From Ditylenchus dipsaci (Eukaryota; Nematoda; Chromadorea; Rhabditida; Anguinidae), in contig SADC01001009.1 of the NCBI GenBank assembly GCA_004194705.1, forward strand, positions 496,001 through 560,000: a stretch of 64,000 nt of DNA. The letters are read 5' to 3'. Position numbers and translations under genes: made by a program. Shown one piece after another: positions 20,558 through 32,411 of the stretch (its first letter is position 1; each line of letters begins with the position of its first letter). The notes under the pieces are model-generated. The model was not told the DNA's origin, did not search any database, and saw only the letters and a program-made list of their open reading frames with translations.

Positions 20558-23309
20558 CTAGTGCAAAAGCCCAGGAGTTGGTAAATCCATATTTCTTAGC
20601 TCCAATCCTAGCTCGGCAAGACTCTTCTCTAAGATTTCTACTTCCTCTAGTCGACCGGAATGGGCAGCATCTGCGAGATAACTAAAAAGAGGAGTGCGAC
20701 TTTCCAAATCAACCAAAAATGTACCTTTTGATGTTCAAATACTGCTGCTGCACGACATTCAGCTCGGTGTGTTCATCGGCACTGGCTTCAGATATCTTGG
20801 CAGATTGGTTGCATTGAATCGAGATTTCAGGCATAGCAGCGATGGCGTCCTAAACTTGTTTTCGAGTTTACAGTAAGCATCGAGAAAACGGCAAAAGTAG
20901 CAAGCTTCTTTAAAAAATCCACCCCTCTAATAATTTATGTAACACAGGGTGTAACAAGAATTTATGCCAAGTCCAAAAGGCTATTACTTTCATTGTAGGT
21001 CGAATTTCGAAATTTCATAAGCGCAGATCGACTAAGTTTTTCAGGGCATCATAGCAAGGCACCAAATACATGTTTGCAAAAATTAAACACCTATCGTCCA
21101 AAAAAAGCTTTTTGGAAAAGACGAACAAAGTTACAGAGTAAGTTCAGGAGAGAATTTTAAGCAAACCAGCTTAAAGGGCCATAGCAACGCGTTTTGGATT
21201 GTCCGCCGCTAATTCAAAAAAAATCGGCTAATCATTGAATTTCTGTACGGATTTGTCAGCTTGGTTTCTAACAAAACCAACACTATAATCTAATTTAAGG
21301 TATATTTATGTAAAAAACCAGGTTAAAAAATCCGTACAGAAGTTCAATGATTAGGAATTCTTTTTGAATTGGCGGAGGACGGTCGGTGACGGTAATGGCC
21401 CTCTAAAAGCTAGGCTAAAAGCCAACTCAATTTTTGTTGTAAGTTCCCAACTACCGTATTTTCTCTAATAAGCGCTCCTTCTTTAATTAGGGCGCCCCCT
21501 TAACTTCAAGTGCTCTGAAACTTCTGTTTTCATTAACTTTTTAAGCTCTGTAAAAAGTGCCTGCGAGGGATTTTAAAATCTAACAGGCACTTTTTACAGA
21601 GCTCAAAAGATTAATGAAAACAGGAGTTTCAGACCACTTAAAGTTTGAAAAAATCGACACTCTCTAATAAGCGCCCCGGGGCGCTTATTAGGGAAAATAC
21701 GGTATGCCGCAATTCCTCTAATAAGCCGGCCTCCCTGTGATATAAAATCGTGCTCTTGGCATTGTATTTTTGACCCATTTTTTGTAGACTCCTCTTTGGC
21801 AAGTCACCCATCAATTTGTGTCCAGTGAGATGAGCTACAAATGGTGACCTGCCTGACAGTGGTCTTCAAAACATAGGTCAAAAACACAATTCCAGAAACC
21901 CGTTTTATTTAACTTAGGGGGCCGGCTTATTAGAGGAATTACGGTATGTATACGACCACCAAACTACCGAAAATTTTACTCACGTTCAAAGAATTCAGCG
22001 CCAAAATTTTGATATTCCTCTGAAGAACAAGTTCACGAACATTACGCTTGCTTGGCGATGATGAGCCACTAGATACGCCCCACTGTTCAATTTGTTCGCT
22101 GAAGAGGAGAATTAATAAGTGGGGCTGTTGATTTATAATTGTTTGCAAGTACCCGAGAAAAGTTATCTTATGATGTATGGTTGACAACTTTTTTTCCAGT
22201 TCATTCGCAGCACTCGCACTGTAAATCATTTCGCCCTTGCTAAAAAAAATCGTTAAAGGGATTTATGCAGACAGATAAATCAATGAAAAACCTTACTTAA
22301 TAGACTCAGCCATTCGTTTGTAGGAAGGCGCTAGACTTTTGACTTGAGACAGTTGTGTACATAGCTCTTGATAGACATCCACAAATGCCGAAAACCCAGT
22401 CCTTAGATCCATAGCCTTTTCTCTTTTATCCAGAAGATGTTTGCAGTCATCACAGACACGTAGACGGTCCTCGAGATCCTCGAACACATAAAATTAATTT
22501 TTCTTTACATGTGAAGTGGATAATAGGTGTTTCTATAAGCAAGTGCGAAAAGAAACGAACTCCCCAAAGTCCTGATTCCTTAAGCAAAATTTTCGAAGGC
22601 TTGCTTTAGCAAGAAAATGTTTTTATAAAATTTAGTAGAAGGGTATGCAGGACCAGGAATCAAATTTTCGGAAACTGAGTCAGATTTTCTAAGATTTCCA
22701 GTGCATATCAAATCGAACAATAAAGCAAAGTTAACAGCAAACACACCTCTCCAGATCGACATGGCGACCCGAGCATATAGCTTCCAGGTCCAACCAATTT
22801 TCCTAAAATCATTGTCATAAACACCTAAAAACACAAATAATTGAAAACCCACTTGCAGAAGTAATGGTGAGATATTGAGAACAAGGCTGACACATTATCT
22901 TTCCACACAGACGACAGTGGTGTTTGCGTTTCGTCAAAGAGAACTGAAACCCAGTCTCGTTATATATAAGTAAGAAGCTGAGACATTAGGCTACCTTTGC
23001 ATTGCAGGCTGGACATTTCAAGAAGTCTGAGTCTTCGGACCATGAAACAATTGTTCTTTCAAAGCCTGAACACACAGGTGATAAAATTATACATAAGAAG
23101 TAAAAGTACCTTTTCTGTTGGTCTCGTCATCTGAAGGAATGTTGACTAACTTGTCTAAACGGATTATCAAACTGTTGGTCCGACTGGCCACCTTATTTAT
23201 GCATTGATTTCTGCAGTGATTGAAGTAAATTGTGTGATTACCTGAAAATATTAGTTACATTTATCTTGCACAGGCTGTAGGAAGCTTACTGGCTTGCATT
23301 CTCACGATC
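20558..23309 (-). CDS. RBSN: Rabenosyn-5 (FYVE-finger Rab effector)
   Basis: Rab4/Rab5 effector of early endosome fusion and recycling; the FYVE finger binds PI3P. Supported exons: 23309-23290, 23241-23110 (NSLIIRLDKLVNIPSDDE), 23065-22995 (WSEDSDFLKCPACNAK), 22943-22853 (KRKHHCRLCGKIMCQPC), about 22480-22297 (VCDDCKHLLDKREKAMD), 22239-22153, 22098-21984 (RNVRELVLQRNIKILALNS), 20849-20725 (VVQQQYLNIK) and 20681-20558 (YLADAAHSGRLEEVEILE), with TAG at 20560-20558. CPAC, RKHHCR and CDDC are the FYVE zinc and lipid-binding residues. The final helical hairpin matches the Rab5-binding C terminus. An extra exon near 22803-22748 is possible. The vertebrate N-terminal C2H2 finger was not found, so the 5' end may be missing or upstream. 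Intron 20850-21983 holds three transposons. Confidence 0.85.
21172..21408. mobile_element. TTTAAAGG-end palindromic MITE, copy in the rabenosyn intron
   Basis: The left end CTTAAAGGGCCATAGCAACG and the right end GGTAATGGCCCTCTAAA are inverted. The internal arms pair CTGTACGGATTTGTCAGC with AATCCGTACAGAAGTTCAAT. Confidence 0.7.
21454..21702. mobile_element. Pogo-type MITE with TA duplication (rabenosyn intron)
   Basis: 249 bp, flanked by TA (21452-21453, 21703-21704). The ends CCGTATTTTCTCTAATAAGC and the inverse of CCGTATTTTCCCTAATAAGC match the family. An internal hairpin pairs GTAAAAAGTGCCTG with its inverse. Confidence 0.8.
21707..21944. mobile_element. Second pogo-type MITE, adjacent to the previous one
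   Basis: The ends CCGCAATTCCTCTAATAAGC and the inverse of CCGTAATTCCTCTAATAAGC are inverted. TA follows the right end. The left end has one changed base and no clean TA, so the pair may have arisen by insertion next to the neighbour. Confidence 0.7.
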
Positions 23310-23459
23310 CTAAGAAAATGTCCAAATTATAGTTGAGCAGCACGAGAGATTGAACAACTGCACTAAAAAGATTTTGGATCACAACTTCGAGTGAGGAAAA
23401 GCAAATAATTGTGAATTTGTGGCATAGGTGTAAAGTCTCGAACGATTGTATTGACATTT

Positions 23460-24080
23460 TCGGCGTGGCAAGACTTGAGCAATAAGATTTGCGATAGATA
23501 ATTTACAAACAACATATTTTGCGCCACACGATTTACACACCAAGAAAAGCACCACAAAATTGCGTTGAAAGATTTACGAATGTTAGATGAGAGAATGTGA
23601 GAATTAAAAAGCAAGATTCGCGCCTGAACATTTGCGTTGCATCCTTGTGTGCTGCAAGATCTGCGCCTGATCATTTGCACGCCAAAATATGCGCCGCGAA
23701 AACTCCGCCGCAAGATTTACTACTGTTAGGCAAATTCTACTGTTAGACAAGAGACTGTGAGATCTGAACTTCAAGATTTGCGCCCAAAGATTTACGCTGC
23801 ATAATTTCCACTGCAAGATTTCAATGGGCAAAATTGCAGGGTTTTTCAGAAACGATCGGCAAAATCAGAATCCTCGCAATTTTCGGGACCAGACTCTCAA
23901 AACAGAACTGGCAAAAGCCTCGAAAATAATTTGAAATCAAGGAAATCAAAGATGAAGCGCAAATCTTGCGTCACAAATCTTGCAGTTCAAATTTAACAAT
24001 ATCTTTTCTAACAGTCGTAAATCTTGCAGCGCAAATCTTCCGGTACAAATCTTGCAGCACACAAAAGCACAGCGTAAATA
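23460..24080. repeat. Irregular AAGATTTGCGCC / GCAAATCTTGC repeats
   Basis: Scattered units such as CAAGATTTGCGCC on the left and GCGCAAATCTTGC on the right give a loose inverted array. The long minus-strand frames here come from this repeat. Confidence 0.55.
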
Positions 24081-24108
24081 TTCTTTTATGCTTAAAAGGG
24101 CTTAAAGC

Positions 24109-24310
24109 TTAAAGGACCATACTTGTTGATGTAAATGAGAATTTGACAAATTCAAATGCGCGCGGGACACTTCTCTTTCGTCTCTCACTGTACTCTTTCG
24201 AGTTGCTCAAAATAACTCCAAAGAGTAGAGTGCGAGACAAAAGAGAATTGTCCCGCGCGCATTCGAATTTGTCAAATTCTCATTTGCATCAACAAGTATG
24301 GTCCTTTAAA
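24109..24310. mobile_element. Hairpin MITE, second copy of the AAAGGACCATACTTG family
   Basis: About 200 bp with near-perfect arms. AATGCGCGCGGGACA and its inverse sit at the same places as in 4735-4932; only the central loop differs much. Confidence 0.75.
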
Positions 24311-24935
24311 GGGGGGGGGAACTCTTTATACGCATCGCCTTAGGTCACAGGTTCGACTACCACTCGCTGCAGACCTTATTTTTTCTCCTTTTATTTACAA
24401 TTTTAGTGTCAAAATGAAGCCAAGCTTCTGGGCTTTCATTTGAGCTATCATACAAATAAAAAGTTGGTATAAAGTTAGGGCTAAAATATAAAAAATCCAA
24501 TTCGATGAAATCCTCAATAGGACTATACAAGTACTTTTCGGTAGTATCCTGGAACTGACGTGTTTTCCCAATTTTAATTTACATACTCATTTGCAACCTT
24601 ACATTCAAAATGTAGCCCTGCTTCTTGCCGTCATTCTCAGTATACGGTTGTATAAAATCATGTAAATTGAAATCGCAAAAAATCTCGTTTCCTAGTACGC
24701 ATCATTTTGGCTGGTTTTCTCTAATTTTGGTGTCATTTGCCAAAAATCGCAAAATTGAGGCAGTTGATGACATCAGAGCAGTGCTGGAAATGGTTGCAAT
24801 CGATTGCTTCATGATTTTTGGACCTAAAAGTCGAAAAACTTACTAAAAAAGTAAATTAAAACACCCCCAGAGGGACTAGAACTTTCGACAAAAGGCGATG
24901 CGTATATAAAGTAATCCAGCCCCCCCCTTAAAAGA
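24311..24935. mobile_element. Inverted-repeat element with a B-box-like motif
   Basis: The ends are runs of G (24312-24320) and C (24923-24930) next to TTTATACGCATCGCCTT and its inverse AAGGCGATGCGTATATAAAG. GGTTCGACTACC near 24350 resembles a pol III B box. No coding frame. 24936-25105 shows nothing further. Confidence 0.5.
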
Positions 24936-25109
24936 AATCCCTTTATCTCAGTTTTCTATTAGCGTGTCATTTTCTACAAACGAAACTACTGAAGTGAAAC
25001 CACATGAAAACTACCATTTTCTCAATTGCCGAATTTCCATTCAAAGCTGTTCAAAAGCATGTCATCCACCTGTTTAACTGGTCAATACTTGTAGAGAAAT
25101 TTGGCGCTA

Positions 25110-25350
25110 GTAGCGAACCACCCCCCCCCCCCCAAAGAATCCAACTTTTTAAAATTGCTTTAACTAACCTTGCAAACAATAAGTTTAGGCTTAGCCCCTA
25201 GGCTTAGGGTAGGCCAGCGTACGGAAGTTATGACTAGTGAAGAGTTTGCGCACATTTTCCGGGGTCTGGGACATAAATTTAGGTACTTTTTACTAATGTA
25301 AAAAAGGTGAAAATCGTTGGGGTGGGGATATTCGCTACTAGCGCCAGAAA
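25110..25350. mobile_element. Dispersed element (GCGCTAGTAGCGAA end), intact copy 3
   Basis: It starts GGCGCTAGTAGCGAACC and ends ATTCGCTACTAGCGCC. This is the uninterrupted form of the end that is split by a MITE at 9976-10161. 25351-25990 has no supported gene. Confidence 0.7.
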
Positions 25351-26344
25351 TTTAATAACTACAAATTAGGCGCAAAATGGGCACCGAAATAAAAAAAGTC
25401 ACTCCGAAATTATCAGCTGTCTTCGTGGTATTGAAATTTGAAGGGAATGTTCGGCTTATGCCTGTTGAGTTTTTAAATGAAAATTTATGCTGACAGCATA
25501 CCAAAATTCTCAGCGTGAAAAATGCAACAGAGCTAATACTGATACTCACAAGACAACAAGCAAATATCACAAAACTTGAGCCAAAATAAGTTTTCCCGAA
25601 AACCAAACAAAAAACCAAGGGCTTTGGGACTGAAATTCAGGTTTCTGTCACTTGGTTTCGTTATTTTCACAAAAGGTTATAGCACATCTTCCAGAAAAAG
25701 CGATAGAGCACAAAAGCTGCATTAGATACAAGTCTTAGATCACAGGTGAGACTGAGTTTATTCTATTTTTGACAGGTTTGAAGAACCAAGCTGGAAGCAT
25801 AGTGACAGATAGACATGTCTGGTGTGTTTTTACTGACAAGGGAGGGACCCTGACTGAGACCTGGGTAAACTTCGATGACATTTTATCTGCGTATTCTTCT
25901 AGAGCGTTCCCAAGTTCCTGGCATATCTGGCTCATCAGCTCTGAGGGTCCCCGAAATGTGATAGACGGGTCATTCAAAGTTCTAAAGACACCTGGATAGG
26001 GACACGGGTGTTTCCCCTCAAAGTGCGTTTCCCCTCAAGCTCGTTTCCCCACAAAGTTCGTTTCCCCTCAAAGTTCGTTTCCCCTCAAAGGTCGTTTCCC
26101 CTCAAAGTTCATTTCCCTCGAAGGTCGTTTCCCCTCAAGTGTCGATTCCCTTAAAAATAATTTTTTCTAAAAAAAATTCGATCAAAATAAACTAATGTAA
26201 TACAAAAAGCATGAAATATCGTTGGTTTTATTTTAGTCCCAAAGACTTTTCGAATAATGTTTTTGTAACCACTTGTACGTCAAAAATAAAATATTCACTC
26301 TTATCGTGTTATAGAAAATTTTCAATCGTCTATATATATTTTCG

Positions 26345-26430
26345 GACACGGACACAATATCCCTGGGCCACAATATCCCCGGGCCACAATATCCCTGGGC
26401 CACAATATCCCGCGGATACAATATCCAAGT
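26345..26430. repeat. Short array GGCCACAATATCCCTG
   Basis: Four to five copies preceded by GGACACGGACACAATATCCC, which looks like the left end of another element of the GGGACACGG type, cut off by the following hairpin element. Confidence 0.6.
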
Positions 26431-27640
26431 GGTCATCCACTTGGATCAAAAAATTTTTGCTCACGTTTTCGGCTTCCAAAATACTTTTTCTGCACTAATT
26501 ATAGCACACTGAAGATGGTTTGACAGTGGTAAAATAACGTTTATGAAGAAATTTTTGAGTTATAGTCAATTCTTGATTTTGATAAATTAAGAGTTCACAA
26601 TAACTCAAAAATTTCTCGATAAAACGTGATTTGGTTGCAGTGACGAATCCCCCCCCCCCCCACGGGGACTGATCAGGTGGAGGAGATAACTTCATATTCG
26701 TGTTTCTCGACCCCGATTTCATGAGAAAGCCGCGCGTTTTTTTGGTTCTGAGAAAAAAAATTTTTCGAACCACAGGGGGGTATCATGGTTTTTAGTCAAA
26801 ATTTGAAAAATTTAAATTGGCGCCTTTTGAATTTTAAAGGGAATAAGGGCTGTATTGGGAGGGGAAGGGAATAAAAGGGGGCCACTTTTATGGCAGAACG
26901 TTAAAAATTCAAAGTTTTTGTATTCTTCGCCTGCCTCACCATGTTTTTCAACTGGGCCGTGGCAAAAAAAGACTCTACATGCATTTTATGGTCAAGAGTA
27001 CTTATCGGAATCATGTCTAAGGTAAGTGTGCGCGCGCATCTCTAACTCTCAAGCCCCCTGCGCCCCCTTCGGGTGCGCAGGGGGCTTGGGGCTTGGGGGC
27101 TTGGATTTGAGATGCGCACACCCACATACCTTAGACACAAATCACTCGAAAGTGACTCTGGATGCATGAAAAAGCATGCATACCAGAGTTTATTTATGCG
27201 GTAGGCCCCAGTATTCAAAACTGTGTTCAACATCTTCTTGTTAGTGGCCACTGTGTGATTAGTGGCCCCCTTTTATTCCCTTCCCCTCCCTATACAGCCC
27301 TTAATCCCTTTAAAATTCAAAAGGCGCCAATTTAAAATTTTCAAATTTTGACTAAAAAACCATGATACCCCCTGTGGTTCGAAAAAAAATTTTTTTCTCA
27401 GAACCAAAAAAACGCGCGGCTTTCTCATGAAATCGGGGTCGAGAAACACGAATATGAAGTTATCTCCTCCACCTGATCAGTCCCCGTGGGGGGGGGGATT
27501 CTGAACTCAAGCCCGTGATTTTACCACTGTCAAACCATCTTCAGCATGCTCGAATCAGTTCAGAAAAATGGTTTTGAAACCCGAAAACGTAAAAAAGTTT
27601 TTTGATCCAAGTGGACGACCACTTGGATAGACATCGCCTA
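26415..27640. mobile_element. CCAAGTGGTCGTC hairpin element split by an inner palindrome
   Basis: The outer halves (26415-26640 and 27505-27640) match the 300-bp hairpins elsewhere. Between them, 26645-27500 is a second inverted pair with arms including GGGGACTGATCAGGTGGAGG and GAGAAAGCCGCGCG. The centre pairs CATCTCTAACTCTCAAGCCC with GCTTGG-rich sequence. Confidence 0.65.
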
Positions 27641-28375
27641 GGATGATGGTTCGGCCGGAGTTCGTTATATAGCATAGCCCAAAAAGTGGTTCTGACCACT
27701 GTTTTGAACGTATTAGGCCGTAATTAGTACGAAAAACATGTTTTTAGGTGTGGGACGACACTTTTTGGAAAAATATTTTTTTGACCATAAAATGACCATA
27801 AATGATCATTAATATAGTTACACATCCACCAATTCACATGGCTGCTGTATGTAAAAAGAGGGAATGAATGTGTTATATTTTAGCACATTGTTCGGAATAG
27901 TCTCTAAGGTGATTGGGGGCGCGCATCTCTAAGTCTCAAGCCCCCGCGCCCCGCAGGGGCGCGGGGGCTTGGACTTGAGATGCGCACCCCCAAGCACCTT
28001 AGAGACCATACATCTCAAAAAATGGGCTATGTAAGTGTACAACTACACTTGCATAGCCCTGCTTTTGCATATGGTAGGCCGGCCATGAGAATTGGATGCT
28101 CACCCGCACCGTGAAGATGAAAATAATGATCTATGGTCATTTTAGGTTTATAGGATTGTGACAAAACATAACATAAAAACTGAAAAAAAAACTAAAATTT
28201 GAAAAATGTCATTTTTTGGTCAAAAAAATATTTTTCCAAAAAATGTCGTCCCACACCTAAAAACATGTTTTTCGTACTAATTACGGCCTAATACATTCAA
28301 AAAAGTGGTCAAAACCACTTTTCGGGCTATGCTATATAACGAACTTTAGCCGATGTTTCAAATCCAGCTGGGTGC
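27641..28375. repeat. Palindrome with GTTCGTTATATAGCATAGCC arms
   Basis: The left arm from about 27660 and the right arm ending near 28345 pair over more than 100 bp, including CTAATTACGG. The inner arms carry GCGCGCATCTCTAAGTCTC. The left part reappears inverted at 46480-46620. Confidence 0.65.
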
Positions 28376-28984
28376 ATACCTTTATTTATCATTATTTTGA
28401 GTGTTTAAGTGGTGTAAAAGTTCATATACTCATTCCTAAGGTTACTGGTTCGACCCCATCTGGGTGCAATCAGTCTCGAGTAGAGGACCCCCATTTCAAA
28501 TTTAACCGTTTTCAGAACACAATTTTGAATTAAATCGTTTGGGTTTTCAATTACTTTGAGCTAAATCTAAAATTTTGGATTCTGGATGTGGATACCCCCT
28601 CGGGTAGATACCACGTGGTAAACTTTACTTATTTATTTACTTATTTTGAGGGGAAACGACCTTTGAGGGGAAACGAACTTTGAGGGGAAACGAACTTTGA
28701 GGGGAAACGAGCTTGAGGGGAAACGCACTTTGAGGGAAACGAGGCGGACCCCCTGGATACCCATACAGTCGAGTCTCGACATAAGATACCCCTATTTAGG
28801 ACACATTTCGATATAAGATATACATAGGCCGGCTAGGTGAGATTTGTCAAAAACGAAATTTGTCAAAACGAAATTTGTCAAAAACGAAACTTGTCAAGAC
28901 AAAATTTCCTAGCTTGCAAAGTGTTTTACTGCGTTTTTTACTGGATATCAGTGTTTTCATAATCCTATATACTAAAAGAGAGTT

Positions 28985-30720
28985 TGTGTCCGTCCGTCCG
29001 ATTTTGTCTCAAAAATGTCTCAAAATTGTTGTTTAAAAGTTGGTCTCGAGAGGATTTCATTACAGCGAGAGTTTTGTCGCTTGCTCATTATTATTTCTTG
29101 CGCATGTTGAGCAGTTGGCTCTCTGAGATAATTTCGTGCTCGAGTCTCATCTTTCTCATGGTTGTTTTGTAAATCATCCAGATACTTGGATAACATTTTT
29201 ATTTTCTGAAGAAATTTTTGTGCTCGAGCCTTTTTAAATTCTTTTGAGAATTTCTTGATTCAAATATGATTCATACTACAGTCCAGGTGCTCAATAATGG
29301 TAAATACTTGAAGTGCTTGGACTGTACTGTGGTTCATGGTTGTATCTCAAACTGAAGAATGAATAAGTCAAGATATTTAAGGGTAAGACTGTGGTTCATG
29401 ATGCGGTCTCATTGTTGTTTTAATTTTTCCTAATTTTTACTCAAGCATGTTTTGTTTTTGTGAATTGTATTCGACCTTGACTCAAGTATGAATCACGTTA
29501 TATTCCAGCTGCCACAATAATGGTAAATATTTGAAGTGGTTGGGCTGTGCGGTGATTTATGGTTGATTCTCAAAGTAAAATGCAACAAAGTAGAGGTACT
29601 TGAGAAAAAGCGTGACTTCAAGCATGCTATCGTGGATCATAATTAAACCTTCATGATTACCTCTTCTCATGTTACATGGTCATGTTTCACGTGTCATGGT
29701 TATGTCTTTGTCTCATAGTTATGTTTCGTGAGTATCTCTCATGGTTCTGTCTCATGCGATTGGTCATGACTCATTTCTCATGTTAAATGTCCCTATGATG
29801 ATGTGTCACGTGTCATTCTTTTGTTGATTCGACTTACTGCTTAAAATAAGTTGTGGTCATTATTTATTCGTATAATTTTCAGGTGCTCATGTCAGGAGTC
29901 GTCTATTCTCACTATTCAAGCGTTCGAACCGACGGCTGCCTTTTGGTCTCTGGTTGCAGCAAGCTTTCCTGTTAAATGCCTCAAGAATAATGTTCACTAA
30001 ATTACAGTAATATCATTGTCTGTATTTGTTTGTCAATAAAGCTTGGGGTTTTCGCAATGTCTGATTACATGTATGGCCTTTCGTTTGCGGTATCGTAATA
30101 CAGATGCGTTGTGCCCATGCATTATTACTTGCTTTATCTGTTAAATTAAAAGGAGTTGGTTGACCTCGAGATGTGAATTCCCTGAGTCGTTTCGTGTTTC
30201 TTTTGCGCATTGTTAGCATCATAAGCATTCAGCTTGCTAACATGGTTAAATCACGTTTTCTCCGGTACGTGACAATTTATCACAACGGACAGTTTACCAC
30301 AACTCCTTAAAAAGGGACAATTTATCACATCAGACAAAAATGGGACAATTTATCACAACTCTGTTAAATCGGAAAATTTTTCACAATCAAACAAAAAGGG
30401 ACACTTTATCACAACCACACCATCTGAATCGATGATCGAACAAAGGCCTTTTTTCCCAAAACTGAAATCAAACGATGAGTTTTTTTTAACAAACATAACA
30501 ACAATCATGTCATGGTTATGTCTTTGTCTCATAGTTATGAACATCTCTCATGGTCCTGTCTTATGCGATTAGTCATGACTCATTTGTCATGTTTAATGTC
30601 TCACATGCTAATTTCTTAAGTGTTTTCAACCTCCTGCTTAAAAAAAAATTGTTGGCATTATTTATGAAGTCTTGCAATATCAAGTCTTGCAATTACATAT
30701 TAGCCATCCTATGTATTTTA
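28985..30720. other. Helitron 5' part: repeats, no confirmed exon
   Basis: AT-rich sequence with recurring CATGGTTATGTCTTTGTCTC (29696, 30514) and GACTCATTTCTCATGTTAAA-like segments, and a GGGACAATTTATCACAAC array at about 30270-30420. The first exon or exons of the RPA-like gene may be here but cannot be fixed. Confidence 0.5.
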
Positions 30721-30721
30721 G

Positions 30722-32283
30722 GTATTCCGTCTCCTGAAAAAATGTTGGTTGATGATTCAATCCTGGATAACCTGCAGGGTGGCCTTTTGCTAAATGAAAA
30801 CTCTATGACAAAAGACTTGCAAGGAGTTGTGACACCATCAAAGAAAAAGAAGCGCTCCATTCTGTCAACTTATCGTTCGATTCCGAAATTGATTGTTGGC
30901 GAGCAATACATGTAACACTTTTTTATTTTTTTATGAGTGAAAAAAATATATTTTCATAGTGATCTACTGCTGCAGGTGGTGTGCATGGAGGATGTGATAA
31001 CTTTTGACAAGAAGCATAAGATTCGAAGTATCGTTGGAAGTGATGGCAAAATCCCGCCAAACTTTATTCAGCTTAGTGCCTGGGATCAGTTTCGCGACTC
31101 TTTCGCTGTTTCAACTCATACTCAGTGCCTGAATTCATCGTTCGACGGCAATTTTTCCTCATTTATCTCTCTTTGGTAATATATCAGTTCTTTGTGTCAT
31201 GTCGATTGCTTTGTTCCTTAAGGGCAAAACAGTGGTTCTGAAAGTGTCTCGGTTGTAGCTCCTCCAAAAGACAAACTCTACAATCTTGGAAATGTGGAAA
31301 TGGCTCTTAGTTTCAAAGATGCCTCTGCAGTGACAGTCGTTTCCGATCCTTCTTTGATTATTGAAAAAGACATGAGCGAATATTTCAATTTCCTTCAAAA
31401 TGCAAATTTTACCTGAACGGTGGCTGTTTCTCTCCTGTGACCCTCAAGGATCTCAAAAATTCTACAAAAGTTTTTGGAATGTAAGTCTTTTGAAAAAAAA
31501 AATAGAGAATCAATGCAGTATTTCAGAGACCTGAAGATATATCTGAAACACATCGAGCCTATTCGACACTTTGTGAGAGATGACGTTCTTCAGTGTGTGT
31601 TAGACTTCTATGGAACTGATGGTCAAGACACTGTGCAAGTTACAGCGTGGAATTGCCTTGCTGTGGTGCTTAACCATTTCCTTGACTCCGCTAAGGTAGG
31701 TGATAGATTCTTTCATAAGGAAAATCATTTTTTGTTTCAGGGTAGCTTCGTTCATTTGCAAAATATTAAAATGAGTCGGCCAGGATGCTTCACTATTTCA
31801 ATGGCGTCTAAGTTTGAAGTCGTCAAAAACTCTGAAGGATTTGGTCCAGCGGCAAAAAGTTTAAGCGAGCTTATTGGTCAACTTGGAACGAAGAAAGGTA
31901 GATTTTTAAAATTTGTATTCTTAGTAATTTTCCGTCTTAAGTTTCAATTCGACTCCAAATCATCACTGAGATAATCAACCTTCACGGTGGTCTTTTTTTC
32001 GGGATGGCGTCAGACGGCTTGCACAAGTGTCAGCTATTTTTCCAAAACAAATCCAATGCAGGAATTGATGACGAAATTTATGTGCGAGAAGCTACGGTTG
32101 ACTGGACAGGTATTATAGACGATTTTGGTCGATATTTTGATATCAAGCTCAAATTAAGGCAACGTGTTGTCGATCACTTTAGTTTCATCGGATCACTTCA
32201 CCATTGAGAGAGAGAATGTATTCCAAGAAGAGTTTGATGTCAATGATTTGGAATATCCATCAGAGGAAAAGAAAGACGCTTAG
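30722..32283 (+). CDS. RPA1-like single-strand DNA-binding protein carried by the Helitron
   Basis: Probable exons: 30722-30911 (SPEKMLVDDSILDNLQGG), 30960-31175 (VVCMEDVITFDKKHKIR, then IQLSAWDQFRDSF), about 31223-31480, 31527-31695 (VTAWNCLAVVLNHFL), 31741-31897 (GSFVHLQNIKMSRPG), 31942-32109 and 32183-32283, with TAG at 32281-32283. The repeated pattern of a strand-rich domain with AW(D/N) followed by a helix resembles the OB folds of the large RPA subunit. Helitrons in plants and some animals carry RPA-like genes, which would coat single-stranded DNA. The frame slips by one base near 31411 and the 31175/31223 junction phase does not fit, so it may be decaying. The start is unknown. AATAAA at 32406 follows. 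Confidence 0.65.
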
Positions 32284-32404
32284 AAATTCGAAGAGCTTTC
32301 GTTGTTGAAAAATCAGTTAATTTTGTTTGTTTTTGTCATTTGTAATTGTTAGCTTATGCTGAAATATTCTTCTGTGAGATCCTGTTAAATTGTTGTTCTG
32401 TTAT

Positions 32405-32411
32405 AAATAAA
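32405..32411 (+). terminator. Polyadenylation signal of the Helitron gene
   Basis: AATAAA about 120 nt after the stop of the RPA-like gene. 32420-32985 up to the Helitron end has no supported gene. Confidence 0.5.

Larger units (their letters stand above)
25999..28751. mobile_element. hAT-like composite with 8-bp duplication and inverted minisatellites
   Basis: CCTGGATA is duplicated at 25991-25998 and 28752-28759. The left end begins GGGACACGGGTGTTTCCCC; the right end is a diverged inverse. Arrays of GTTTCCCCTCAAAGTTC run inward from the left (26008-26150) and inverted at the right (28650-28740). The interior is filled by a hairpin element (26415-27640) and other repeats. No transposase. 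Confidence 0.65.

Noticed and set aside
25084..25350. Possible origin or regulatory element from the C-run and GCTAGTAGC palindrome
   Set aside because: The same sequence recurs at 20080 and 9755, so it is a dispersed element end.
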